64,000 nucleotides of DNA from Platerodrilus igneus (Eukaryota; Arthropoda; Insecta; Coleoptera; Lycidae). The DNA is taken from positions 1,550,001-1,614,000 of the forward strand of contig JARFIW010000658.1 in assembly GCA_036346225.1 (NCBI GenBank), written 5' to 3'. The translations under genes were made by a program, and so were the position numbers. The notes under the pieces are model-generated. The model did not search any database, had not been told where the DNA came from, and saw nothing but the letters and a program-made list of their open reading frames with translations. This document shows positions 25,899 through 36,639 of the stretch, piece after piece. Every line of letters starts with the position of its first letter. Position 1 is the stretch's first letter.

Positions 25899-26513
25899 TG
25901 TAACGAAAAGTCTATTTACAAAAACAAGTTCTTTATTTTTAGCAACTCGTAGTTACAATGGAATTCTAAAAGTTGTCACAACAATTTACTTCCAGTTAAT
26001 CGCTAACAGTACAATTATTAGCTTCTTAAACTGCGATGCTATCTTCTTAATTAACCTAATATCGAAACTCTACAATTAACTGTTCAAGCACTGATTATTA
26101 AGTTATATAATCACTACGGTAATTTATATCATAGAGAATAATTTATGTCAACGGTAATTTATATCACATATGTACAACTATCGAAACTTAAATTTAGAAT
26201 GAGTATTATAATCAAAGCTTACATCAAATTGTAACCTAACTTCAGAACTGATTTTCAATATTCATGACGGCAATTTATATAAATTTCAAAACCTCTAGAT
26301 TACTTTAGAAAGTATTAGAAATTTTGCAAATAACATTCTCGAGATTTGCTATTGTAATCTAAACTCTTAAATGCAAAATCCTTGTACTGTCAATTAATTC
26401 CATCTGGAAAACGTGGGGCGGCAGGACCCATCAATCATTTTTTGTGTACACACATTCTTCGTTTACATTCTAATTTAATTATTCTGGTTAGAGGCAGACC
26501 AGGCGTCTCTACA
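25899..26513 (-). mobile_element. Solo LTR, 615 bp, with 4-bp target duplication
   Basis: The segment starts TGTAACG and ends CTCTACA, so it has TG...CA ends and a 4-bp terminal inverted repeat (TGTA/TACA). It is flanked on both sides by ATAT (25895-25898 and 26514-26517), a Gypsy-like 4-bp target duplication. Its reverse complement aligns over nearly its whole length to 62932-63524, where the repeat is followed by a primer binding site and gag. That fixes the transcription sense here as minus. No internal sequence is present, so this is a solo LTR left by recombination between the two LTRs of a former full element. Confidence 0.88.
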
Positions 26514-26517
26514 ATAT

Positions 26518-29500
26518 TATTCAAGTTTTTCTTAAATCATGATGCATGTCCAATAAACTAAGTGCACGATGGTGATGTAGCTGTTAATAAAAAGGATTCG
26601 CTTAAAGCAAGCGATTCTGTTCTACTCGTTTTACAGGTATTGTGAGTGTGAATTTCCGATAACGTTTTCTTTTTTATTTTGTATATTCAGATCTTCAGAT
26701 GATGTTGGTGTTGGTCAGTCTATAGACGAAAATTTTGTTAAGACACAAAAACACCGATTAACATACTTGTGACAATTATCTTTGCAGGCCTTGGAGAAAT
26801 ACAATGTTGTGAACTACTTTCATAATCACTACTGTGTCTGCAGATGTTTGAATTTCATAACTAATCTCGCAAACCTTAGCTTTTTCTGAGCTTTTGATCA
26901 GGTTACCTGCAAAATGTTTCCATCAATTGTCGAAAAGCAAGAGCGTATATACTAGAGTACTTGAAAAATTAAAAATACGAACCACACAATTGTATGACAG
27001 TTTGTAAGCAGAAAAATTTAGAAGCATCTGTACATAGAATGCGGAGACTCTTTTGCGTAGTTAGTATGCGCGTGACTACACTATGCCTATACGACTATCA
27101 CTGGGGTAGCTGGACATCCTTTACAATTCGCTGACTTAACTATTTCCTAAATAAAATAAAAATCAACCTAACCTTAACGCCCATTAACATCAGAATAATT
27201 TGCATATACCCACAAATATCCTTTCGTAGAAATAAATTTTCACCCTGTAAACTGGACAAGTGTTGATAAAATAAAAATATCGTATTAGACATTCTAAACA
27301 AAAACTTATTTTTAAGCCATCAACAAAACTATTCGCCACTCCAAGATTTTCCTGCTTTCCCATTTAATTGTTCGACATCATAAATCCCAAATTATTGGCA
27401 ATGTCGTTCTTAAAACAGCTAAGTACCAACTTTGTGCTATGTCATTGCCCTTTCCAATATAGGTTAATTTGATACTTTAACTACTCTAGATTTCACTAAT
27501 AAATCTGACATCTCAAATCACTAATTAGTTCAACCAAATAATCATTTTCACGTAATTATTGTCTTATTACTAAAGCGCACACAAAACGTTTAAAAATTTA
27601 TAATATTGTTTTTAAAACTTTACATAAAAGCACTCACTTTTCAATTACAAGATTTCCAACAACCATCGGTATTTTCCTCCTATCATTTAGTAAAAGTTCA
27701 AACACAGCAGCTCCCTGACTCACGAGTCACAAAGTTCTAATTGAATGGAGGGATGACTCACCAGTTCATAGCCCTTTGTTTCAAAACGATTTTCTGATAT
27801 TATATCTGCATTCACAAGTTTATGAGCCAACCCTATCACTTGCAGAGGCATTTCATTTTGTAACATGTTGATCGACGCTTAATCGCTGCGGGATGCCATA
27901 CAACCTTGCTTTTCGATTTACATATAAACTAACATATCAACTCCTAATTCCGTGGTCACGTCGGCGATAATCTATTCACGCGTCTCTCTATATGCTGAAG
28001 TTCACTTATTATCGGTTCCCAGGAATAACTAACATCTCTCAACCCCCAACCCCTGCTTTATTTTAATGTTTTCAGATAACCGATTTCTATATAACTGACT
28101 TTAATCTCAATTTAATATAATCATTATCCTTCACTTCCCCTACTACTTAGTATGCTGTCGATGGTTTCTTTCCATATTATTGCACAATCTTACTATCGAG
28201 TTTATAACAACCTGACTCGCGGGAAGTACCTGTTATTATGTAATTTACGTAGGTACGTAATTTACGTAATTTCTTTATTGAAAACCATATAATTACACAC
28301 ATTCTAGTGTATTGTATAAAAAAATTACATCGTCTTGGAACCTTATACTTCTGTATTCTGATGACGCAGCGTATGGTGTTACATTATAGTAAAGTGTATT
28401 TGTGATTTATTTTTGGAGTAATTGCAACAATGTTTATTAAAACTAGGTCTTATTGCATGGAATCTATTAAACCAATTTTCTAAAGCTCATATTTGGGATG
28501 TATATCAATGAATTTCCTATCATTTTCTTAATAACTCTGGAACCTTCTTAAAAACATGACATGCTTTCGCTATAAAATTTGATGGTTATGATTGATATGT
28601 TTACATTTTTGTGGTTTAAAATAATTTACAGCCCTTTATTTAAGTTTACTTATGTATTTAACAGAAATAAAACGATTAGCTTTGTTGTTTTCAATATATG
28701 CTTTCGAATTAGACTACGGATATAATTGCAGGTTTTGTTTTCAAACACTATTTTACATGAAATTACAATTATACGTTGTGCCTAAATAGCAAGTTAGTCC
28801 ATTCAAGGTTTTTCTTTCTTTGAATCTAAATTGTAACAAGTTACTGATTTTGACAAGTTTGCTTTATTAAAAGCATGGAAAATATGGGCACTTAGCTGAC
28901 GCTACATTTAAATAGTACCTCAGTGTCTAAAATAGGTATTCAACATAACGTAACTGTGACGTCAGATAGCAGCTGTGATTAATATGTCAAAAATAAGACA
29001 TCACACTAACGTAATTTTTGATTCCCTGAAGTAACTGAAGAATCATCACCAAAAAATTACCAAGAAATAACGTCACTCTGCTATCTGAGCAACTCAATTT
29101 ATAGGTCTTTGAAAATCTCAACGACAGTGGACTGCGCAATGGAGAAAGTGAGAAATCTATTGAAAAGGATGTAATACAATGTTTTCAGTGTAATCTTTAA
29201 GAACAAAGAAATTCATAGATAGGGAGACATTCGAAGGATTTGACAACAAAATTTACTACAATACAAACTAAGTTATGTGCTTATAAATGTTTCAGTTAAA
29301 AAACACTGAAATTATAACAGTTTGGTGAAATTATTAACTGAATACGCCACTTTATGTATCTCTCTGTTATTTGTTAAGCCCGCGTTGTTGGGCTAACGTG
29401 AAAATTTATTTCTTCAGCCCCTAGGGAGAAGATAGAGAAACAATTTGGAATTTAAAGGGACTTGAACTTTATACGCGTGCAAGTTGGAAAAATAAAAACT

Positions 29501-30775
29501 TGCTGCGCCGGCGGCTAGCTTGACTATTATCCCATGGGAGATCACGAAAAAGGTAGGGTTGAAATATTCTTCGTGAAACGGAAAACTAAATAAAGTTGAA
29601 GTTGGACGTCACTGTATCTAGCAAGTATTAAAAAAATGTGATTTTAGTGTAGATACAGAAACCATATCGAAGAGGATTATTTATAATTTTTAATTTACCT
29701 TTTTTAGAAATTGCGACGTTTTAAAATCAGAAGGTATATATTATATAACAAAGAACCTTTATTCAACAATAAAAAATAAATAAATTCACATGTGTTAGTG
29801 ATATCAAAAAAATTATTAGTTAAATAACATTTCATCTCTTACTATTTATATGAGCATCAGATCTGATAATCACGTACAAATTTAAGCAAAACTGTAATTC
29901 AAATCATTTTACAATAACCATTATTGAAAATTCCAAATATACAAGATTTGGAGCAATTGTTACTTTCTAGAAAAAGGATACTCTAAATAAAAAAATGTAA
30001 ATAGTCCACATAAGATTATTTTTTGTGACAATGGGGTGCCTGGTCTTACAGACTGGAACTATTAAAATTTCTTAGCAGTTCACGACATAGCCGTTGTGGA
30101 AAAAGGGGTTGCAAAAACAATTAATACAACGTTTTGGGATTCAGCAAAAACCATTCACCCTTAACCACAAGTTCTAGCTACATAACAAAAGGCGTCGGCC
30201 CCAGACTAATGTGGTACGTATTGGATATACGCTTTAGGATGTCGCAAGTGTTAGTCGGCTAGAGGTTACACGAAGACGAGCATTATCGTGGTTGGCATTC
30301 TAGGGTTTTTATGGTTGTTAATCCTACTGGGGGTATGCGCTGTAATAAAAATCGATTAAGGAACTTACACTTTTTGGATAGTAAATTTCACCATCAACAA
30401 CTTTACAACCTGCTTGCCTCGAAGATGTTATGAAAGTGAGCGGATTTTGAAGATTACTTGCAAAGACATTTTAATCAGGAGAAGTCTTATCAGTTATTGC
30501 CCACGTACCGTATGTATGAAACAAGTTGGAAACAATCAATGAGGTAGTTTTTGAACAATAAGGTGATACATTGGCTTTTGGAAGATTAACTTGCTATTTA
30601 TGACTCTACAAACCAGGTTTCATAACAGTTGAACTGTTTTCTGCAAGATTGTGGGTATAAAATGTTGAACTTAACCGTGTAATTATTGAATCAAATTAGA
30701 AAATAACAACTCGCTCGATGTTTACCATCTGGGATCCAGGACATTAAGATTTGAGGATCGGCCTAATTTGGCAAA
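26518..30775. other. Long stretch without supported features
   Basis: AT-rich DNA with no recognised repeat. A run of coding-like codons lies at 30208-30640 (plus), for example LASKML and QLLPTYRMYETSWK, but it contains five in-frame stops and I could not assign it. Two 10-bp inverted words (CAGATAGCAG, about 28963 and 29073) are too short to call. Confidence 0.4.
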
Positions 30776-30779
30776 CAAA

Positions 30780-31715
30780 TATTTTTTCTTCTTTCTTTTG
30801 CCGGTATATTTCTAATTTGTTTCAACTAGCAATTTTTTCCTTTAGAAACAAAAGAAAATGTTACACGATGTTGAATTTGGTTTGACAGTTTCCTTATGAT
30901 ATGCTGCATTATCCATCACTAATACAGGGATTGGTTTAAGGTTTTGTAATAATTTATAATGTAACCATTTACAGACATTTTTATTATTCATTTCATTGTG
31001 ATAACCCCCAATTTTAGGTCCTGATTTAAAAATTAGCAATCTATTAGGAACAAAATCGTTTTTGATGCCAGCATGCACAATAATTAACAGTTTTCCTTGA
31101 ACTAACGGTGTCTTTAAACATTGATTTGAACCATCATGTCACGTCTTCGATACAGCATGTGAACTGTGCAAGTGAGCTTTATCACAATATATAACATTTC
31201 TTCTGTCTGCTCGATATTGCTGTATACTTTTCGAAAATAATCGATTCATTTTGCTTCTCAATTAAGACTTTAAGATTGTCTTGGCACTTCTTCCAACAAA
31301 ACCCATTTTAAACATCAAACGAGTTGATTTTTCCGCAAAAATTATTCTTTCCGATTTGATAGCCTCAAATGCAGCAAGCATTGTAGGTTGCTTATCGTGG
31401 ATGTTTGAAAATCGATAAATACTTGTGCGCACAATTTCTTCTTCAAATTCACCTAATGTAGACTTTGTGCTGCTTTTCTTGTTGGTTTTTCTTGGTGGAG
31501 TAAATTGTAACTTAGCACCTATTGGTTGTGTTTTGCCTTTCTTAATAATTTTCTAACAGTCGTTAACCCAACACCAGTTGCTTCCGACACAATTTTGCTC
31601 AAATTGTTCAGGCAAATGACGTCTTGACCAGCATCCTTCTGCTCTTCTGTATTTATAAAGATTATATATAATTTCGCAACCTTGACTTTGAACGATATTT
31701 TTAGAATTACTCATA
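30780..31715 (-). pseudogene. Tc1/IS630-like (DDE_3) transposase, decayed
   Basis: On the minus strand the frames give an N-terminal helix-turn-helix part (NIVQSQ and IIYNLYKYRRAE near 31700), a second DNA-binding region (ATGVGLTTVRKLLRKAK, about 31570-31620), a linker with EEEIVRTSIYRF, and then a catalytic region ending in the open frame 31078-30842. That frame contains HAGIKNDFVPN, IFKSGPKIGGYHNEMN and VLVMDNAAYH. The aspartate of MDNAAYH is the second catalytic residue of the DDE_3 fold. The first catalytic aspartate lies in a damaged stretch near 31150, and the third acidic residue has been lost because similarity ends after YHKE. Several frameshifts and stops are present. Terminal repeats were not identified. 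The HTH-plus-DDE_3 order supports the superfamily call; the exact subgroup is unsure. Confidence 0.78.
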
Positions 31716-32102
31716 ATTCACCTAAAACAAAACAAGTATTTTAAAAATATGAAATTTAAAAAGGTTTACTTACAGTTTTAAAATAAATAACGAAGCGTAG
31801 TCTTGAAAAAGACTAATTTATAATTCTCATTAGCAAAGACAAATTAAACAAAATACAAAAAATATACACAAAGGAGCAGGATTCGCAAATGTCAAAATCA
31901 AAGTGTGTACAGTATTTGCTAGTTGACAAGTTAAGGATTTGTGAAGGGTACTCACCTCAGCTATAGCTATTATTTAAATTAATTATTTTGTTATATTTTT
32001 GCTTTATACTTAGCAGCAGTTGTGAAATAAATAAGTTTATAAAAGTTATAAAACGTCCACCAGTCTTTTTTATTATGAAAAATGCAAAGAAAATATTCAT
32101 AT
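31716..32102. other. Short stretch without features
   Basis: AT-rich, nothing recognised. Confidence 0.5.
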
Positions 32103-32103
32103 G

Positions 32104-32162
<59 letters not shown>
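32103..32162 (-). repeat. (AAT)n microsatellite, the 3' tail of the adjacent LINE
   Basis: About 60 bp of perfect AAT repeat. Read on the minus strand it is an (ATT)n tail that starts immediately after a polyadenylation-like AATAAA and the end of the LINE 3' UTR, so it is probably the LINE's own tail. Confidence 0.85.
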
Positions 32163-32163
<1 letters not shown>

Positions 32164-33915
32164 GCCTTTATTTTCGAACATCAGTTATATTAAAAAAATA
32201 TTAATAATGTTTACAAAGAGGGCAAAGTTCAGCTAGTAGACACAAGTCCAGCTGCTCTTCCACTTAACCCTCTCATATAAAATTAACAGAATAATCATTT
32301 AGGCACAAAAGTAATTACAAAATAAGCATATCAGTAATAAAAATACAAACAAACAAGTAATATAGAACCAACCTAGGCTAACAAGCAGTACCGTTCAAAC
32401 TTATTAAACAATAAGCAACTACCATAACAATAAACATACCTAACCTTAAGCATCAGACAATAATCATTAAGTTGCAACAGGGAAAATTTTGGAAACAAGG
32501 TTCATCGCTTCAACAAGTGCACAGTTATACTTTACACAGCATTGGAAAATAATGATTGAAACACGAACTTACGGAAACGATGCTTAGAATAAGTATGAGT
32601 ACACTCCGGAAGGGCGTTATAAAGTTTAGTTATCGTATAAGAGAATGGCGATTTAAAACGCTCAGTTTTGTGACTGGGCGAAGTTAGCTTACCCCTGAAT
32701 CGAATATTAACATTGTGTACATCTGTACGAAAAGTAATTAAATTATACAAGTATGGCGGTGTTTTTTTAGTGATAATATTGTGATATATACATACAGTGC
32801 AGGCGACGACGTTTTACCATGGTAAACCATCTCGATTCCATTCTTTTATAGGAGATCGGTTGATATTTACGTATTCCATGTACCAATCTCAAGCATGAAT
32901 TTTGTAATTTTTGAATACGATTTACATCGAAGTGACGCAAATGGGGACCATAAACTGTGTCACAGTAGTCAATGCAACCTATCACTAAAGCGTTACATAG
33001 GGAGGTTTTAATGATTGAATCAAAAGAGTGCCTGTTCATGTATATAAGTTTAAGATTGTAATAAGCTCTTTGAAAACACTTAGATATATGACCAGTAAAT
33101 CTTAGATCACTATCGAAATGAACACCGAGATTTTTTACATTATCAGAATAGGGTATAATGCAGCCATTGACCGATATTACAATATTATTAACTAAATTGA
33201 TTCTATCCAGCTTAGGTCCGTACATAGTCACTTGGGATTTGGGGGCATTAATAATAAGCCCATGAATTTGAGAAAATTCAAAAATTTGTGCCAAGTCGTA
33301 GTTAATAGCAGCAATAGCTTGTTGTGCTTCGGTAGGAGCAAATGAAAGGTAGAATTGGGTATCATCAGCATAACAGTGATACTTACAGGAAAACAGAAAT
33401 TTAGGTAGTTGTGATATGTAAATAGAAAACAATAGTGGACCTAAAACGGAGCCTTGAAGAACACCCGAGGTAACTAATCGAAACTTAGACATGTTATTTC
33501 CATGTTTCACGGCCTGGTACCTGTCTACCAGAAATGAATTTAAAAACTCCAAAGTATCATCAGAAAAACCTATATAATGTAGTAGCAGATAAAATTTCAT
33601 GAACAATGGTGTCGAAAGCTTTGGTAAAATCTAATAAAACTAAACATGTCACGTGCTTTTAAAATATCATCCATCACTTTCAATAAAGCAGCTTCACAGC
33701 TTTGACCGCGTCAAAACCCGGATTGCAAGAGTGGAATAATTCGATTAACCTGTAGATGTTCCAAAATTTGATCCTCAAGCAACCTTTCTAAAATTTTAGA
33801 CATAGTTGGTAGGGCACTGATTGGCCGAAGGTCCGCAAAAGTTACAGGTTAGTTATTCTTTAGAAGTGGAGTAACCAATGCTTTTTTCCATAATGAAAAA
33901 ATCTTTTTTGCTGTT
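32163..33915 (-). pseudogene. CR1/Jockey-like LINE, reverse transcriptase part
   Basis: A minus-strand, 5'-truncated LINE. From 33910 downwards the frames give an N-terminal reverse transcriptase block (DLRPISALPTMSKILERLL, about 33780-33835), then DFTKAFDT in another frame near 33625. The long open frame 33606-32767 (279 codons) contains GVLQGSVLGPLLF, CYADDTQFY with the catalytic aspartate pair, and the thumb region with NLGVHFDSDLRF and HISKCFQRAYY. After a frameshift near 32760, the frame 32750-32532 carries the C-terminal block (SPFSYTITKLYNALPE). There is no RNase H. About 370 bp of 3' UTR follow, with AATAAA just before the (ATT)n tail. The endonuclease is missing. The group is CR1/Jockey superfamily; I would not name the clade with confidence. 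Confidence 0.88.
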
Positions 33916-35919
33916 AACATCAATTTTTAGACTATACTGGAGTAACGTCACCGCTGTTGTAGTTATTACTATCATTTCACAACTATATTTTCAGTTTTAT
34001 CTTTGGTATTTTTAGTATTATTTGGGGCATATGCACAGGTCACTTGAGATTTTAAAACACCTATATGAACTAAACGTCTATATTAAATGGCTCCACAACC
34101 ATATCGTTCCCATATCATATTTTTCAACTAGTTACTTTTGCAGTTGTAGTTGTTTTTGGATCAGCTTGTAGAAAGGTTTTCTCCAGTAAAAAATGTTTGT
34201 GTTGTGACCGAGTTGAGAAAATGGCCTTTGCGACTGACTTCCTGCTGTACAAGTAATGAGTTTGATTTCAGCTATACAAAAGAGGGTTATTTTTCGAAAA
34301 CGTGGGACTTATACGGTTGGAGTTGTGTTATCTTCATCTGAGTGGTTGGAAATCTGATATTTCGGGATTCGTGTGAATAGACGAGATTTAAGAAAATGTT
34401 TCAGACTATGTAGTTTTAAAACCGTCAAATTAGTCTGTATACTAAGACGTTGAGTAATTCGGCACAACAAAAGCTCTTAGAACAGCCTATAAAACTGACT
34501 AACTGACTGATAAGGAAAACATTTTATTAGTAACTATCAGTCAAGATACCCTTTGTACCATAAGTTTTGACAAAGTACTTTCTACTAAATGCACTTCAGA
34601 CATGCTTGTATTTATTATACATACAATTAACTATTACACACACCTAACTGACAAATTCATTATGCTATACAATACGCTTGAAACTCTTCTATTAATTATA
34701 AATGCGCATAAAAACTTGATTGATTACTTCATTCTTTATATAGAGCCTCGTGTAGCCATGGCCTTTGGGGGCCCGTGAACTTTCAGAATCCTAACTGATG
34801 ATGAGTTGAAGATTTAGACAGACGAATTTGATAAATTTTGTCTAACAATTTCTTATTCGTCTTAATTCCAATTTCGTTCTTATTTATCTTAGCAATTTTA
34901 ATTTCTCGTCTTAATAAATGAATGGTTATCGAAGGTTATGTACAATTTATTACAATTTTCAATCTAGAAGTGTTATTAGAGACACCTAATAATAGGAAAT
35001 ACTAATTCAACGTGCGCCTAGGTCACCTGTCAGACTTCTTTTTATTACAAGGTCAGCCTTGCCCAAAAAAATCAAACAATATATTGCAATCACATTTTTT
35101 AAGTTGCATAAATCGCATGTACTATAAGAACTACAGTCGCTTTTTTACCAGCAGGTTTTACTACAAGATCTAGACATGTTTGTGAATAGACGAATGGTTT
35201 AAATTGATCCTTAATCACATAGCTAAAACGGCAATTTTATTCTATGCTAGTTTTTGTCTGCATTTAACGTGAGCGGATTTTTGGGTAACCAAGTGTAAAA
35301 TCTCTTGATCGACCTTCCTTTTATAATGATTTCTAGTGGTTTTATTATGTTCTTTATACGGTTTATAGAGCACAATTACTTGAATTTTGCAATTTTGAAC
35401 GAATTTATTGCAGATTATTACTGGGTTTTAAATTTTCTTCCAAGACAAATTAGTTTAATCTTTATGAGCGTTTGTCATGCGAATAAACATTTAACGAAAA
35501 GGTTCCTTTTTAATTTGGTTATAAGTGTAAAGTATTACCATAAACATTTTTACGTTGCATTTGTGAAAGCTTTGCAAAACTTTACAAACGGAATTTAGAA
35601 ACATAAGCGTAATGTCGAGGAGCACAGGGGCACGTGCCATTTCCCCCCTGCGATATCAATAAACCTCAGTATAGTTGCTAAAGACAACAGGTTGACTACA
35701 CAAAAATTCTTGAATATATTTCCACTTTGAAATAGATAACCAATTTGGCTGAACCTTTACACCTATTTAAAACTGTGTAGTAGGTCTGAAGCTATGTAAT
35801 GAGACTGATTTTTTGCCGTGCATGTGGTGGCACTGCAAATGTGACACTTAGGGTCATTAATATCCTAACTTTAATCTATTAATAGATGTGTCTGCTGGTT
35901 GTGTCGTATTGTTGTAGTC
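33916..35919. other. Region without supported genes
   Basis: Short frames only (34150-34341, 35305-35598). At about 35797-35821 the phrase TATGTAATGAGACTGATTTTTTG matches, in reverse complement, the 3' end of the mariner at 42945, so a remnant mariner end may lie here. Confidence 0.4.
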
Positions 35920-36004
35920 TGTTATAGCTTTTAACTTCAGTATTGGTCTAACATCCCTTTTTCCACACTCAACATTAATTATTTATTTAAATTGTCGAAT
36001 TAAC
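35920..36004 (-). repeat. LTR-like terminal repeat of Gypsy G2, 3' copy
   Basis: About 85 bp with inverted TGTTA...TAACA ends. It is repeated, with moderate divergence, at the other end of the element as two halves (40379-40426 and 41776-41819). It holds AATAAA and AAATAAATAA on the sense strand. At 85 bp it is unusually short for a Gypsy LTR, so it may be only the promoter-distal part of a longer LTR whose outer end is lost. No clear polypurine tract precedes it. Confidence 0.6.
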
Positions 36005-36229
36005 AAACAAAAGTAGAAACATGAGTAATCTCACAAAATTAAATATGACAGTAATCCTTTCCAAAAACTACTCGGATCTAATAACAAAACTAGACTGTTT
36101 CCTTAACAAGTATATATCAACTCCTCCCAACCTACTTTGAAGAATTTGATTTATAACAGTTAAAAGTCACTTGGCGAAAACTCCATACAAGGTCAGCGTT
36201 CACACTAAAACCTACGCACAATTGACGTC

Positions 36230-36632
36230 TCTATTAGCGTTAATTCGGCCACGGTTGGTAACACATCGTTGGGATGATTATCATCATAATAACGCACCCG
36301 TCGTGGTTGATCCAAGGCCAAATCACTTTTTTATTTCGTCAATATGATACTTTTGTCGTCGTCCTTGGATGACTACCTCGTAATGCAGATCTCCCAAACG
36401 AGAATCAATTTATTGAGTTGACCATGAGATAAAACCAATACGGTCCATTGGCCAAGAATTCCTGAAAGGTAGGCAGAAATTCAGCATACTGTTTATCCAT
36501 TGTTTTCTTTTTCCTATCCGGTTTGACACAATCCAGTCTGAACTTAATCGTACGGCCCAAAAATAAAAGTGCAGGTGGTTCATCCGTAGTGTGGGTTGGA
36601 GCTTTTCTGTATTGGAGTAGAAATTGATTCAA
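36230..36632 (-). pseudogene. Integrase C-terminal half of Gypsy G2
   Basis: The frame 36647-36405 shows FLNQFLLQYRKAPTHTTDEP and LLFLGRTIKFRLDCVKPD, the last part of the Gypsy integrase core and its following helix. A second frame near 36395-36340 gives LGDLHYEVVIQGRRQKYHID, the C-terminal DNA-binding module. The core is interrupted at 36640 by the Merlin element; the N-terminal side resumes at 38379. Between the two frames the reading is shifted near 36410. Confidence 0.82.
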
Positions 36633-36639
36633 AAAATGA

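Noticed and set aside
28240..28275. TACGTAATTTACGTA palindromic words
   Set aside because: Short, AT-rich, and explained by local slippage of GTAATTTACGTA.
28953..29090. Inverted CAGATAGCAG words that might be MITE ends
   Set aside because: Only 10 identical bases; the surrounding alignment breaks down and no target duplication is seen.
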